From NCBI RefSeq assembly GCF_034259325.1, contig NZ_JAXIVS010000009.1, forward strand, positions 62,001 through 126,000: 64,000 nt of DNA. Reading direction: 5' to 3'. Shown in pieces: positions 38,269 to 47,482 of this stretch (position 1 is the stretch's first letter; the number at the start of each line of letters is the position of its first letter). Position numbers and translations under genes: made by a program. Source of the stretch: Hyalangium ruber (GTDB taxonomy: Bacteria > Myxococcota > Myxococcia > Myxococcales > Myxococcaceae). The notes under the pieces were generated by a model. That model saw nothing but the letters and a program-made list of their open reading frames with translations, was not told the origin of the DNA and made no database searches.

Positions 38269-38692
38269 AGCCCTGAACACTCCGGAGTCCGCGCTTTCGC
38301 CGGGGCAGTGTTTGCTTCTGGGCGGTCGCTTGCGCTATGGACCGACGCATCGCACCACGGGGTTGTGTCCAGTAGGTCACAGCTCCGTGAACGGCGAATG
38401 ATGGATCTCGGACACCAATGTCACGGTGGATGGGTGGAGTCTTGGCGACCTGAGGGGGGAGGCCCCAACCGGAATGGGGCTCAGCGCATGCGTCGAAAAA
38501 AAGCCCAAGGAATTCAAAGGGCTGTGAGCACTCCTGGCTGCCTGCTCGAGGGCAGGCCCAGCGATGGGATGGCATACGGTTTGCTCACTTCAACGCGGCG
38601 TACCAGCAGCGGCAGTGAACGTTTCGGTCCGGTTCCGGACGGTCCGAACGGCGAGCAAAGCCGTACCGAGCTGTGAGAGAGGCGACACCGCA
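38269..38692 (+). promoter_or_regulatory. 424-base gene-free region upstream of lpxC with an inverted repeat
   Basis: Short frames here do not show myxobacterial codon bias, so I see no gene. The region likely holds the lpxC promoter and leader. GTCCGG-TT-CCGGAC (38627-38640) is a perfect inverted repeat directly followed by GGTCCG, giving alternative pairings about 55 bases before the lpxC start. No promoter with good -35/-10 match can be named. Confidence 0.4.
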
Positions 38693-39637
38693 ATGCCTTT
38701 GGCTTCTGACAACCAGCGCACCCTGAGCCATCCCATCTCCTGCCAGGGGGTAGGTCTTCACTCGGGGGCGAGGGTGAATCTCACCCTGCGGCCGGCTCCG
38801 GCCCATCACGGCATCGTCTTCGTCCGCACCGACACGCCGCGCCCGGTGACCATTCCCGCGCTGTCCGAGTACGTGGTGGATACGGCGCTGGCCACCACGC
38901 TGGGCAAGGACGGGGTGAAGGTGGGCACGGTGGAGCACCTGCTGTCGGCGCTGGCCGGCCTGGGCATCGACAACGTGCGCGTGGAGCTGGATGGCCCCGA
39001 GGTGCCGGTGATGGACGGCAGCGCCGCGCACTTCGTGCAGATGGTGACGAGCGCCGGCGTGCGCGAGCTGGACGAGAAGCGCACCTACCTCGTCATCACG
39101 AAGCCCGTCACCGTGGCGGATGGCGACAAGGAGGCCTCGCTGACGCCGGCCCGCCGCCTGCGCGTGAGCTGCACCATCGACTTCAAGCACCCGCTCATCT
39201 CCAGCCAGTCCTATGAGATGGAGCTGAGCGACCGGGGCTTCTCCGGGGAGATCTCCCGGGCGCGCACCTTCGGCTTCCTGCGCGACGTGGAGATGCTCAA
39301 GAAGCTGGGCCTGGCGCGCGGCGGCTCGCTGGAGAACGCCATCGTCGTGGACGAGTCCTCCATCCTCAACCCGGAGGGGCTGCGCTTCGCGGACGAGTTC
39401 GTCCGGCACAAGATCCTCGACGCCATCGGCGATGTGTCCCTGTTCGGGCGCCCGGTGGTGGGCCACCTGAAGGTCTTCAAGACGGGCCACGCGCTCAACC
39501 ACAAGCTGGTGCAGAAGGTGCTGTCGGATCCGAGCTGCTACGCGCTCGTCGAGGGTCGCCCGGCGGAGCTGGAGCTGGCCGACGTCCGCCTGTCCGAGCT
39601 CGCGGGCGGTCTGGAACTGGAGCCGCTGGTCGCCTGA
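38693..39637 (+). CDS. lpxC: LpxC, UDP-3-O-acyl-GlcNAc deacetylase
   Basis: 314 residues. Zinc enzyme for the committed step of lipid A synthesis. Landmarks are SCQGVGLHSG near the N terminus, the zinc-ligand His in GTVEHLLSAL, ISRARTFGFL, and FVRHKILDAIGDVSLFG with the second zinc His/Asp pair; the general base region GHALNHKLV is near the end. The ATG at 38693 is preferred to an earlier in-frame codon since only this gives the family N terminus. It is not beside other lipid A genes here. Confidence 0.97.
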   Translation: MPLASDNQRTLSHPISCQGVGLHSGARVNLTLRPAPAHHGIVFVRTDTPRPVTIPALSEYVVDTALATTLGKDGVKVGTVEHLLSALAGLGIDNVRVELDGPEVPVMDGSAAHFVQMVTSAGVRELDEKRTYLVITKPVTVADGDKEASLTPARRLRVSCTIDFKHPLISSQSYEMELSDRGFSGEISRARTFGFLRDVEMLKKLGLARGGSLENAIVVDESSILNPEGLRFADEFVRHKILDAIGDVSLFGRPVVGHLKVFKTGHALNHKLVQKVLSDPSCYALVEGRPAELELADVRLSELAGGLELEPLVA

Positions 39638-39689
39638 GCCGAAGAATCTTTTGCGAGGTCCTGGACACCTCGATTAAGACCCCCGGCTT

Positions 39690-40778
39690 ATGTCCAAGCT
39701 TCCCCTTCGTCTCGTCCTGACCGCGCTCGTCGCGGTCTCCTTTACCGCCGGCTGCAACAAGCAGTCGTCGCCGGCGGCCTCTGCCACGAACACCTCCGCC
39801 GCGGGTGGCCAGTGCGAGCCGCCGGCCGACACCGTGGTCGCCACCTACAAGGTGGATGGCGCCGAGCAGAAGGTCACCTACGGTGAGCTCACCGGCCGCC
39901 TGGGTGCCCCGCTGGCGGACCTGGAGAAGCGCAAGCAGGAGATGATCAAGCGCGGCCTCGAGGGCTACGTGCTCGAGAAGCTCGTGCAGGCCGAGGCCAA
40001 GAAGCGCGGGCTGCCCAACGAGGACGCCCTCATCAAGGCCGAGATCGAGGACAAGGTCCCCCAGCCCAGCGACGAGGAGATCAACAAGGTCTTCGAGCAG
40101 GCCAAGGGCGGCGGCCAGCTGCCTCCGGACGTCACCCTGGAGCAGGTGAAGCCGGAGATCATCAAGATGCTCACCGAGCAGAACAAGCGCGAGAAGGCCC
40201 AGGCGCTGTTCACCGACCTGAAGTCCAAGGCGGACCTGCAGACGATGCTGCCCGAGAAGCGCATCGAGGTTGCGGCCATTGGCCCCGCGAAGGGCCCGGA
40301 GGGCGCCCCCATCACCATCGTGGAGTTCAGCGACTTCCAGTGCCCGTTCTGCAGCAAGGCCAACGCGAGCGTGAACGAGGTGCTCAAGAGCTACGAGGGC
40401 AAGGTGCGGCTGGTCTTCCGCCACTTCCCGCTGAGCTTCCACGCCGAGGCGCCCAAGGCCGCCGAGGCCTCCCTGTGCGCCCAGGACCAGAACAAGTTCT
40501 GGGAGTACCACGACAAGCTGTTCGCCAATCAGCAGGCGCTCAAGGTGGACGACCTCAAGAAGCACGCGGTTGACCTGGGCCTGGACGCCGCCCGCTTCAA
40601 CGAGTGCCTGGACTCCGGCAAGAAGGCCGAGCTCGTCAAGAAGGACATGGCGGACGGTGAAAAGGTGGGGGTCACGGGTACCCCAGCGTTCTTCATCAAC
40701 GGTGTCGCCCTCTCGGGTGCGGTGCCGGCTGAAGAGTTCAAGTCCATCATCGACGCCGAACTGAAGAAGAAGAAGTAG
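39690..40778 (+). CDS. Lipoprotein with SurA-N-like region and DsbA-type thioredoxin domain
   Basis: 362 residues. Lipobox SFTAGCNK. Residues about 50-185 resemble the SurA/PpiC N-terminal helical chaperone region (VTYGELTGRLGAPL, EGYVLEKLVQAEAKKRGLP). The C-terminal 170 residues are a DsbA/Thioredoxin_4 domain with redox motif CPFC in EFSDFQCPFCSKAN and cis-Pro segment VTGTPAFFINGV. It probably handles disulfide formation or isomerisation in the envelope, with the N-terminal part guiding client binding. Gene follows lpxC by 52 bases. Confidence 0.9.
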   Translation: MSKLPLRLVLTALVAVSFTAGCNKQSSPAASATNTSAAGGQCEPPADTVVATYKVDGAEQKVTYGELTGRLGAPLADLEKRKQEMIKRGLEGYVLEKLVQAEAKKRGLPNEDALIKAEIEDKVPQPSDEEINKVFEQAKGGGQLPPDVTLEQVKPEIIKMLTEQNKREKAQALFTDLKSKADLQTMLPEKRIEVAAIGPAKGPEGAPITIVEFSDFQCPFCSKANASVNEVLKSYEGKVRLVFRHFPLSFHAEAPKAAEASLCAQDQNKFWEYHDKLFANQQALKVDDLKKHAVDLGLDAARFNECLDSGKKAELVKKDMADGEKVGVTGTPAFFINGVALSGAVPAEEFKSIIDAELKKKK

Positions 40779-40787
40779 ACTGGTGGC

Positions 40788-42029
40788 GTGGCACCTCCAC
40801 GCCCCAAAGCCACTCCTCGCATCACCGGTGAAACGGTCGCTCTCGAATTGGAGCGACCGCTCGCCGCGGGCTTATCGCCCACCCGCCCCTTCGCGGCGCA
40901 CTTCCATGCGCCCGAGGGGATGGTCCTCCTGCGGGAGCCGCCGGACCTGATCGGCTTCTTCGCCGGCAGTCTCGGCTCGCTCTTCATGGAGGATGTGTTT
41001 GCCTACATCCTCTCTGGCATCCGCAGCGGACACCTGATCGTCCAGCACCAGACGCTGAGACGGGCGGTGACGTTCCGAGATGGACAGGTCATCTTCGCCA
41101 CCTCCAGTGAGCGCTACGAGCGGCTGGGCGCGGTGCTCGTCAAGTTGGGCATCATCACCTCGGACCAGCTCACCCGCGCCGTGAGCCTGGTGACGCCCAC
41201 GCGGCGCATCGGTCAGGTGCTCACCACCGAGGGCATGGTCTCCGAGGCCAACCTCTACAACGCGATGACGTACCTGGTGCGCGAGGTGGTGCTGAACCTC
41301 TTCGACATGGTGGAGGGCAGCTTCCTCTTCCAGGAGGCGCAGCCGCCGCTGGGCGATGTCGTCAAGCTGCCCGAGCGCACAAGGGACCTGGTCATCCAGG
41401 GCATCAAACGCGGCGAGGCGACGACCCGCCTGCGTCGGCAGTTCCCGGATGATGTGCGCGTGGGGCCCGGGCCGGATGGCCTGCCGCCGGGAGAAGAGGC
41501 GCTGCTGGCCCGGCTGCGGCAGGGGGTGACGGTCAAGGAGCTGCGCACCTCGTACGAGGGCAGCATGCACGCCTATCTCACCTGGGCGGAGGAGCGGGTG
41601 CGTGATGGCTCGCTCGTGCTGGAGCCCGCGGTGCCCGCCGCGCCGCCGCCCCGCTCCATGGGAGAGGTGCTGGGCTCGGAGATGCTCAGCCCCGAGGAGC
41701 GCTACAACCTGCTGCTCTCGCTGGTGTACCGCGCCGTCGAGGAGGAGGGCCGCGACGTGGGCATGCTGCGCGGCTTCCTCAAGGCACCGCCGCCCGGGCT
41801 CGAGGAGGCGTATGCCGGCGTGGAGCTCGATGTGGACGGGCGCGTGGATGTGAGCCGCATCCGCCACAACGTGTCCGGAGGCGACGAGGCGCTGGCGCGC
41901 GCGCTGACGATGGAGGCGCTCGATGCGTTCGTCTCCTACGCGCTCTTCTCCGCGCAGAACGTGCTGCCCAAGCACATCGCCGATCAGCTCTCCATCACCT
42001 ATCGCGCCCTCCAGGAAGGATTGACGTGA
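40788..42029 (+). CDS. DUF4388 (PATAN) domain protein
   Basis: 413 residues from a GTG start nine bases after the Dsb-like gene. Residues about 60-180 hold a PATAN/DUF4388 domain ([34 protein letters not shown]) plus repeated helical segments ([40 protein letters not shown]) often found with such domains. The C-terminal 120 residues ([19 protein letters not shown]) are helical and resemble regulators in myxobacterial motility. The stop overlaps pyrF (GTGA). A signalling or scaffold role is inferred. Confidence 0.8.
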   Translation: MAPPRPKATPRITGETVALELERPLAAGLSPTRPFAAHFHAPEGMVLLREPPDLIGFFAGSLGSLFMEDVFAYILSGIRSGHLIVQHQTLRRAVTFRDGQVIFATSSERYERLGAVLVKLGIITSDQLTRAVSLVTPTRRIGQVLTTEGMVSEANLYNAMTYLVREVVLNLFDMVEGSFLFQEAQPPLGDVVKLPERTRDLVIQGIKRGEATTRLRRQFPDDVRVGPGPDGLPPGEEALLARLRQGVTVKELRTSYEGSMHAYLTWAEERVRDGSLVLEPAVPAAPPPRSMGEVLGSEMLSPEERYNLLLSLVYRAVEEEGRDVGMLRGFLKAPPPGLEEAYAGVELDVDGRVDVSRIRHNVSGGDEALARALTMEALDAFVSYALFSAQNVLPKHIADQLSITYRALQEGLT

Positions 42030-42751
42030 GCAACCCCATCCCCGCCCGGGAGCGGCTCGCCCTCGCCGCGGATCTGCCGCTGGACCAGGGGCTCTCGCTG
42101 TACTCGCGCGTGGCCGAGCACGTGGCCTTCGCCAAGGTGGGCCTCTCGCTCTTCGTCGAGCATGGCCCGGCGGCGGTGAGCGCCTTCCAGAAGCTGGGCG
42201 CGCGGGTGTTCCTCGACTTGAAGCTGCACGACATCCCCAACACCGTGGAGCTGGCCGCCGCTCGCGCCGGAGCGCTCGGCGTGGCGCTGCTCACCGTGCA
42301 TGCCGCCGGGGGCGAGGCCATGCTGAAGGCCGCGGTGCGCGGGGCGCGAGAGGGGGCTCGGACGCAGGGCCACGCTCCTCCCCGGGTGCTCGCGGTGACG
42401 GTGCTCACCTCGCTGTCCGCCGAGGACGTGGCGGCGGTGGGCTTCAGCGGAACGCCCGAGGGTGCGGCCCAGCGGCTGGCGCGGCTGGCGATCGACGCGG
42501 GAGTGGATGGGCTGGTGTGCTCGCCTCGGGAGGCCGAGGGACTGCGCCGCTTGCTTGGTTCCTCGCCCTTCCTCTGCACGCCCGGCATCCGTCCCGCGGG
42601 CGCGGAGAAGGGGGATCAGGCTCGCGCCGAGACGCCTGCCTTCGCGGTGCGGGCGGGAGCCGATCTGCTGGTGGTGGGCCGTCCGGTGCATGCCGCCGCG
42701 GATCCGGTGGCCGCTGCCCGCGCCATCGCCGAGGAAGTTTCCTCCGCCTGA
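42026..42751 (+). CDS. pyrF: PyrF, orotidine-5'-phosphate decarboxylase
   Basis: 241 residues. Last step of UMP synthesis. The catalytic signature Asp-x-Lys-x2-Asp is in [27 protein letters not shown] is the phosphate-binding region. TIM-barrel order is intact. The GTG start overlaps the DUF4388 gene's stop, so this housekeeping enzyme is coupled to a PATAN gene, an arrangement without obvious metabolic reason. Confidence 0.96.
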   Translation: MSNPIPARERLALAADLPLDQGLSLYSRVAEHVAFAKVGLSLFVEHGPAAVSAFQKLGARVFLDLKLHDIPNTVELAAARAGALGVALLTVHAAGGEAMLKAAVRGAREGARTQGHAPPRVLAVTVLTSLSAEDVAAVGFSGTPEGAAQRLARLAIDAGVDGLVCSPREAEGLRRLLGSSPFLCTPGIRPAGAEKGDQARAETPAFAVRAGADLLVVGRPVHAAADPVAAARAIAEEVSSA

Positions 42752-42843
42752 CAGCCGCCTTGCCCTGAGCGCGGACACCACTGGTCACGCGTGGGACGTG
42801 TGTCCACCTTCGGCTCTCTGGGTTTGGGGCGCGGGGGGCGGAC

Positions 42844-43434
42844 ATGCGGCGAATGCTGGGGTGGGGGCTGTTGGTGCTGTGCGCGGCTTGCGGGGCTTCG
42901 CGGCCCGCGGTGGTGAGGGCTCCAGCGGCGCAGGCGTCCGTCGAGGAGTCGAGTCCCACCTTCGAGGAGCCTCGCTCCACGGCGCGCCGCTATGTGGATG
43001 AAGACCTCGGCTTCGAGATCATCCGTCCTGGCGCGGAGTGGCAGCTCGCGGAGAAGGAGGAGCAGAACACTCCGGAGGGGCTCACCATCCCCGTCGTCCT
43101 CCGCCACCGGGCCACCCGCGCCGAGGTGGTGTTGCAGGTGGCTCCGGCCGTCGCCACGCCCATCCAGTTCGCCGAGCGGCTGAATCAGGGCCTGCGCGAG
43201 CAGCCGGGCTTCATTGCCTCGGAGCTCGAGCCCCTGGCCCTGTCCGACAGCGCCGTGGGCTTCAACTTCGAGGTGGGCGCCGACGTGCGGGGGCGGGTCG
43301 CGGTGACGGAGGGAAGCCCTGGCCGCGTCTTCATGATGCTCGCCACCTGGCCGTCGGATGCGCCCGCGGGTGTCTCCCAGAGTGTGGAGACCCTCTTCGG
43401 GGCCGTGCGCCCGCTGCCCGAGCGCGGGTTGTAG
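42844..43434 (+). CDS. Hypothetical lipoprotein
   Basis: 196 residues. Signal peptide MRRMLGWGLLVLCAACGAS with lipobox LCAAC. The mature part begins with a short Ala/Pro/Ser linker, followed by a globular domain (YVDEDLGFEIIRPGAEWQLA ... VETLFGAVRPL) that looks like a PsbP/Mog1-type small alpha/beta fold, often seen in bacterial envelope proteins. No exact family is named. Confidence 0.75.
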   Translation: MRRMLGWGLLVLCAACGASRPAVVRAPAAQASVEESSPTFEEPRSTARRYVDEDLGFEIIRPGAEWQLAEKEEQNTPEGLTIPVVLRHRATRAEVVLQVAPAVATPIQFAERLNQGLREQPGFIASELEPLALSDSAVGFNFEVGADVRGRVAVTEGSPGRVFMMLATWPSDAPAGVSQSVETLFGAVRPLPERGL

Positions 43435-43456
43435 CCGCGGCCTCCTGAGCCGCGGC
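43434..43456. terminator. Hairpin after the lipoprotein gene
   Basis: GCCGCGGC (43434-43441) and GCCGCGGC (43449-43456) pair as an eight-bp stem with loop CTCCTGA. It begins at the last base of the lipoprotein stop and lies between convergent genes. No T-run is present. Confidence 0.45.
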
Positions 43457-43512
43457 CCACCAGGCGGTCCTTGACCTCCACGAAGCGGAGGGTCGGGCCA
43501 TCCATCACTGTT

Positions 43513-45117
43513 TCAGCCCCGAGCCGACTTGCCCTTGCCGGCCTTGGCGCCCTTGGCGGGCTTCACCGGCGCGGCGGTCTCGGGCTCGGGCTGGCTCTCC
43601 TGCGTGGCCGCGCGAGCGCGCACGTACTCGACCAGCGTGCGCACGCCCACGCCCGTGGCGCCCTTGTTGAAGTAGCCCCGCTCCTTGGGGCTCGTCGACG
43701 GGCCAGCGATGTCCAGGTGTACCCACGGCGTGTCGCCCACGAACTCCTTGAGGAAGAGCGCCGCGTTGATGGCGCCGCCCCAGCGCTCGCCGGCGTTCTT
43801 CATGTCCGCCACCTCCGAGCGCAGCGCGTCCTTCTGCAGATCCGTCACCGGCATCCGCCACATCTCCTCGCCCGCCGTGCGCGCCGCCTCCAGCACGCCC
43901 TGCACCGTGGTGTCGTGCTCGCCGAACGCCCCCACGATGTAGTTGCCCAGGGCCACCACGCACGCCCCCGTCAGCGTGGCCAGATCGATGACCGCCGCCG
44001 GCTTGTGCTCGCACGCCCAGGTGAGGATGTCGCCCAGCACCAGTCGCCCCTCGGCGTCCGTGTTGGTGATCTCCACCGTCTTGCCCGCGCGCGAGGTGAG
44101 GATGTCTCCCGGCCGGTAGGCCGTGCCCGAGGGCATGTTCTCGCACGCGCCGATGAAGGCATGCACCGGGAAGGGCGGTTTGATTTCACCAATCACCCGC
44201 ATGGCCGCCATCACCGCCGCTGAGCCCGCCATGTCCGTCTTCATCTCGATCATCGAGTCGGCCGGCTTGAGCGACAGGCCGCCCGAGTCGAAGGTGATCG
44301 CCTTGCCCACCAGCGCCACCGGCGCGCGCTTCGCGTCCTTCGCGTTCTTGGGCACGTAGGCCAAGTGGATCAGCCGCGGCTCGTTGGCGCTGCCCTGGGC
44401 CACTCCCAGGAACATGCCCATGTTCAGCCGCTCGATCTCGCGGCGCCCGCCGATGGTGGCCTTGATGCCCGTCTCCTTCGCCACCTCCTGCGCGGCCTCG
44501 GCCAGCCGCTCCGGGTTCACCACGTTGGGCGGCTCATTGACGAGATCCCTCGCCCAGTTGGTGGCCTCGGCCACTCGCTGGCCCAGCTTCACCGCCGCCT
44601 CGAGCTCGCGGCTCTTGCTCGTGCCCTCGGGCAGCGCCAGCCGCACCGTGTTCAGCCGCGGCGCGTTCTTCTCTTCCTTGCCGGACGTCTTGTACCGGTC
44701 GAACCGGTAGGCGCCCAGCAGCAGCCCCTCGACGATGGCGCGCACGGTCGCCTCGGAGGCCTCCGTGGAGGGCAGGGTGAAGGTGAGCTCGGTCACCTTG
44801 AGCTTCTGCGCTGTCTTGGCCACGCGACCGGCGGCCTGCCGGAGCACCTCGGGGGTGAACCGGGCCCGGGCCCCCAGGCCGAGCAGCACCACGCGCGCGG
44901 TCTCGAGCTTCCCCAGCGTGTGCAGCACCAGCGTCTGATCCGCCTTGCCCTTGAAGCCCTCCTGCGAGGCGGCGGCGCGCAGCTGACCCTCCAGGGCCTT
45001 GTCGGCGGCGATCAGCGGAGCGGGAGCGCTGTCGCCGAGGTCTCCATCGAACAGGGGAATGACGAGCAAGGTGCCGCCGGCGCGCACCACGTCACCCGAG
45101 ACGAAGCTGAAATTCAT
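43513..45117 (-). CDS. pepA: PepA, cytosol (leucyl) aminopeptidase
   Basis: 534 residues. Di-zinc exopeptidase of M17. The C-terminal catalytic half holds VGKAITFDSGGLSLKP (Lys and Asp ligands), MKTDMAGSAAV, and the signature NTDAEGRLVLGD. The N-terminal macro-like domain starts MNFSFVSGDVVRAGG. A C-terminal tail of about 30 residues rich in Pro, Ala, Lys and Gly is an extension beyond the usual family end. The ATG at 45117 is preferred over an upstream in-frame start by family fit. Confidence 0.95.
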   Translation of the reverse strand: MNFSFVSGDVVRAGGTLLVIPLFDGDLGDSAPAPLIAADKALEGQLRAAASQEGFKGKADQTLVLHTLGKLETARVVLLGLGARARFTPEVLRQAAGRVAKTAQKLKVTELTFTLPSTEASEATVRAIVEGLLLGAYRFDRYKTSGKEEKNAPRLNTVRLALPEGTSKSRELEAAVKLGQRVAEATNWARDLVNEPPNVVNPERLAEAAQEVAKETGIKATIGGRREIERLNMGMFLGVAQGSANEPRLIHLAYVPKNAKDAKRAPVALVGKAITFDSGGLSLKPADSMIEMKTDMAGSAAVMAAMRVIGEIKPPFPVHAFIGACENMPSGTAYRPGDILTSRAGKTVEITNTDAEGRLVLGDILTWACEHKPAAVIDLATLTGACVVALGNYIVGAFGEHDTTVQGVLEAARTAGEEMWRMPVTDLQKDALRSEVADMKNAGERWGGAINAALFLKEFVGDTPWVHLDIAGPSTSPKERGYFNKGATGVGVRTLVEYVRARAATQESQPEPETAAPVKPAKGAKAGKGKSARG

Positions 45118-45241
45118 GGTGGAGAGAGGCTCCTGGGTAGGGAGAAAGGCGCGGAATCTAGCGCCCCCCCTGTTACGCGCAAGGCTTCGGTTGCACGTGG
45201 TCATTGCATTGACGCGTCGCGCTGGATAGCTGTTGTCCTGC

Positions 45242-46135
45242 ATGCCCACGCTGCTGCTTCACCTGACAGCCATCGAGCGGCTCGCCACCCAACCGGGCAA
45301 CCTGCCGGCGGACGTCGCTCGTGCCTTGTCCGAGGATCTGCCGTACGCGCGCTTTGGCGCGGCGCTGCCGGATCTGCCGCTGTGCGAAGGCGTTCGCGGC
45401 GGCCTCTCGGCGCTGCTGCCCGAGCGGGAGCTGCCGCTCTTCGCGCGCCTGTACCATGAGCGTGCCCCGGTGGGGTTGGGGCTGAAGATGGCGGAGCTGG
45501 TGGCCACCGGCGCCCTGGTGGGCACCGAGGCGGGATTGGCGCTGCTGGCCGGCTACTTCACGCACCTGTGCCTGGACCGACGGCTGCACCCGGAGGTGGA
45601 TCGGCTGGTAGCGCGCCACCGGCGCCGGGCCGAGAGCGCGCTGGTGGCGCACCGGCAGATCGAATGGGCGCAGACGCTCTTCTACCTGCGCGAGCTGCAC
45701 GGCATGGAGGTGCTGGGCACGCCGGAGCTGCGCGAGCGCTTCCAGGTCATCAAGAGCACGGGCTTTCCGTACCGGGGCATCGGCCGCGGCATCTACGAGC
45801 TGGTGCGGCTGGCCTCCCAGGAGCGAGTGGGGCAGGCCCCCACCAAGGCGCAGCTGGATGGGTGGGTGCGCGGCCTCTATATGACGGGGCTGCTGCTCTC
45901 GAGTCCGCTGGGGCGCACGCGGGCCCTGCCGGCCTATTCGCAGCTGAGCTTCCACGAGCTGTACCGCCAGGATGGCTTCGACTTCGCCGCCGAGGTGGAC
46001 GGCGCGCTGGAGCAGGCGCGGGGCGTGCTGCGGCGACTGCTGGCATACATGGCGCGTGGCACCTTCACACCGCGTACGCGCTCACGTTTCCTGGAAGAGT
46101 TCCCCGAGGGCACCATCGGCGCCTGCGCGGCCTGA
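45242..46135 (+). CDS. Zinc-dependent phospholipase C-like protein
   Basis: 297 residues. The sequence ARFGAALPDLPL and LLAGYFTHLCLDRRLHPEVD fits the zinc-dependent phospholipase C/D family (PF00882), with the His and Asp residues of the metal site. There is no signal peptide, so it may be intracellular or a domain with another use. The ATG at 45242 is used; a TTG nine bases earlier is an alternative. The gene is divergent from pepA, with 124 bases between. Confidence 0.7.
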   Translation: MPTLLLHLTAIERLATQPGNLPADVARALSEDLPYARFGAALPDLPLCEGVRGGLSALLPERELPLFARLYHERAPVGLGLKMAELVATGALVGTEAGLALLAGYFTHLCLDRRLHPEVDRLVARHRRRAESALVAHRQIEWAQTLFYLRELHGMEVLGTPELRERFQVIKSTGFPYRGIGRGIYELVRLASQERVGQAPTKAQLDGWVRGLYMTGLLLSSPLGRTRALPAYSQLSFHELYRQDGFDFAAEVDGALEQARGVLRRLLAYMARGTFTPRTRSRFLEEFPEGTIGACAA

Positions 46136-46285
46136 GGCGGCATTGGCGTCGCCCGCTTCCGAACGCTTGGATCGTCCTGAGGTCCCAGGGCTGAGTCACA
46201 GGACAGCAGCCATCCAGGCGAGCATCGGGGGTGGGTGGGAATGCCGCTATCCGATCCTGGGGAGCACTCCTATCCTCCCTGGGCA

Positions 46286-47065
46286 ATGACGGTGCTTCTC
46301 CTCATCGCCGCGGGTGGACTGGCGGGCCTTGCCGGCGCGCTGCTCGGCATCGGCGGCGGTGTGGTGCTGGTGCCCGCGCTGGTGATCGGCCTGGGCATTC
46401 CCCTCGAAGATGCGGTGCCTGCGAGCCTGATGTGCGTGGTGGCCGGCTCGTGTGCGTCCGCTGCAAGCTATGTCGACAAGCGCCTGAGTGACATCCGCCT
46501 GGGGCTGACGCTGGAGCTGGCCACGGTGCTGGGCGCCATCGGCGGAGGGCTGGTGGCCGCCTACATCGCCCCGGCCATGGTGGCGGTGGTGTTCGGCCTG
46601 TTCACCTTCTATGTGGGGCTGCACAGCCTGCTGGCCCGCTCGCGGCGCCAGGAGCCAGTGGACGCCGCGTACACGCCGATGAACTACCCGCTGGGCGTGT
46701 CCGGCTCGTTCGTGGCGGGCGGGTTGTCGGCGCTGCTGGGCGTGGGCGGCGGCCCGCTGAAGGTGCCGCTGATGAACTCGGGGATGCGGGTGCCCTTCAA
46801 GGTGGCCACCGCCACGAGCAACCTGATGGTGGGCGTGACGGGGGCCGCCAGCGTGGCCTCCTATGCCTGGCGCGGGCACGTGAAGCTGGAGCTCGTCTCG
46901 CCGCTGGTGGTGGGGGTGCTCGGTGGCGCGTACCTGGGCACGCGGGTCATGCCGCGCGTGCCCACGGCGGTGCTCAAGAAGGTGTTCGCGATCGTGCTGC
47001 TGCTGGTGGCCGGACAGATGTTGTGGAAGGGAGGCGTGGGATTGTGGCCGAGCATGTGGAAGTAA
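46286..47065 (+). CDS. TSUP-family (TauE/SafE) membrane transporter
   Basis: 259 residues with about eight membrane segments and two internal repeats: GLAGALLGIGGGVVLVPALV and GGLSALLGVGGGPLKVPLMN, the paired signature of sulfite/organosulfonate exporters. It is followed by an overlapping DUF1634 gene, a common partner of TSUP genes. The ATG at 46286 removes a non-hydrophobic extension. Confidence 0.9.
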   Translation: MTVLLLIAAGGLAGLAGALLGIGGGVVLVPALVIGLGIPLEDAVPASLMCVVAGSCASAASYVDKRLSDIRLGLTLELATVLGAIGGGLVAAYIAPAMVAVVFGLFTFYVGLHSLLARSRRQEPVDAAYTPMNYPLGVSGSFVAGGLSALLGVGGGPLKVPLMNSGMRVPFKVATATSNLMVGVTGAASVASYAWRGHVKLELVSPLVVGVLGGAYLGTRVMPRVPTAVLKKVFAIVLLLVAGQMLWKGGVGLWPSMWK

Positions 47066-47481
47066 GCGGCTCCGTGGCGCCGGTGACGCTGTCGGCGAAG
47101 TCGGTGACCGGAGTGAACGCGGTGGTGGTTCCGGAGTCGGCGCGCAACACCGTGTCTCCCCGCTCCACGACGATGCGGGTGGGGCGCGCGGCGGCCGGAG
47201 AGCGGTGGATCGCCCGGCTCCTCCGGGGTGGAGCGCTGATCAGCGGCGGGATGTTCCTCGCGTCGCTGGGGCTGGAGGCGCTGCCCCAGTCCCTGGACTC
47301 GCACGTGGCCATCGACACCCTGCGCAAGGGCGCCGCCTCGCTGCTGCTGGTGACGCCCGTGGCGCGCCTGGCCGTGGCGGGCACCATGCTGGGGCTGCGC
47401 GGCGAGTGGCGCTACACCCTCTACGCCGCGGGCGTGCTGGCGCTGCTGGCGCTCGCGGTGGGCGCCGGCCTCCAGGCCTGA
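47044..47481 (+). CDS. DUF1634 membrane protein, partner of TSUP transporter
   Basis: 145 residues with three predicted membrane segments (RLLRGGALISGGMFLASLG, GAASLLLVTPVARLAVAGTM, YTLYAAGVLALLALAVGAGL). The GTG at 47044 has GGGAGG nine bases upstream and overlaps the end of the TSUP gene by 22 bases. DUF1634 proteins are usually beside TSUP genes; the exact role is unknown. Its stop lies one base from that of the convergent TPR gene. Confidence 0.8.
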   Translation: MAEHVEVSGSVAPVTLSAKSVTGVNAVVVPESARNTVSPRSTTMRVGRAAAGERWIARLLRGGALISGGMFLASLGLEALPQSLDSHVAIDTLRKGAASLLLVTPVARLAVAGTMLGLRGEWRYTLYAAGVLALLALAVGAGLQA

Positions 47482-47482
47482 C

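Noticed and set aside
38308-38676. 122-codon frame upstream of lpxC
   Set aside because: Lacks the third-position G+C bias of real genes here and has no family similarity or ribosome-binding site.
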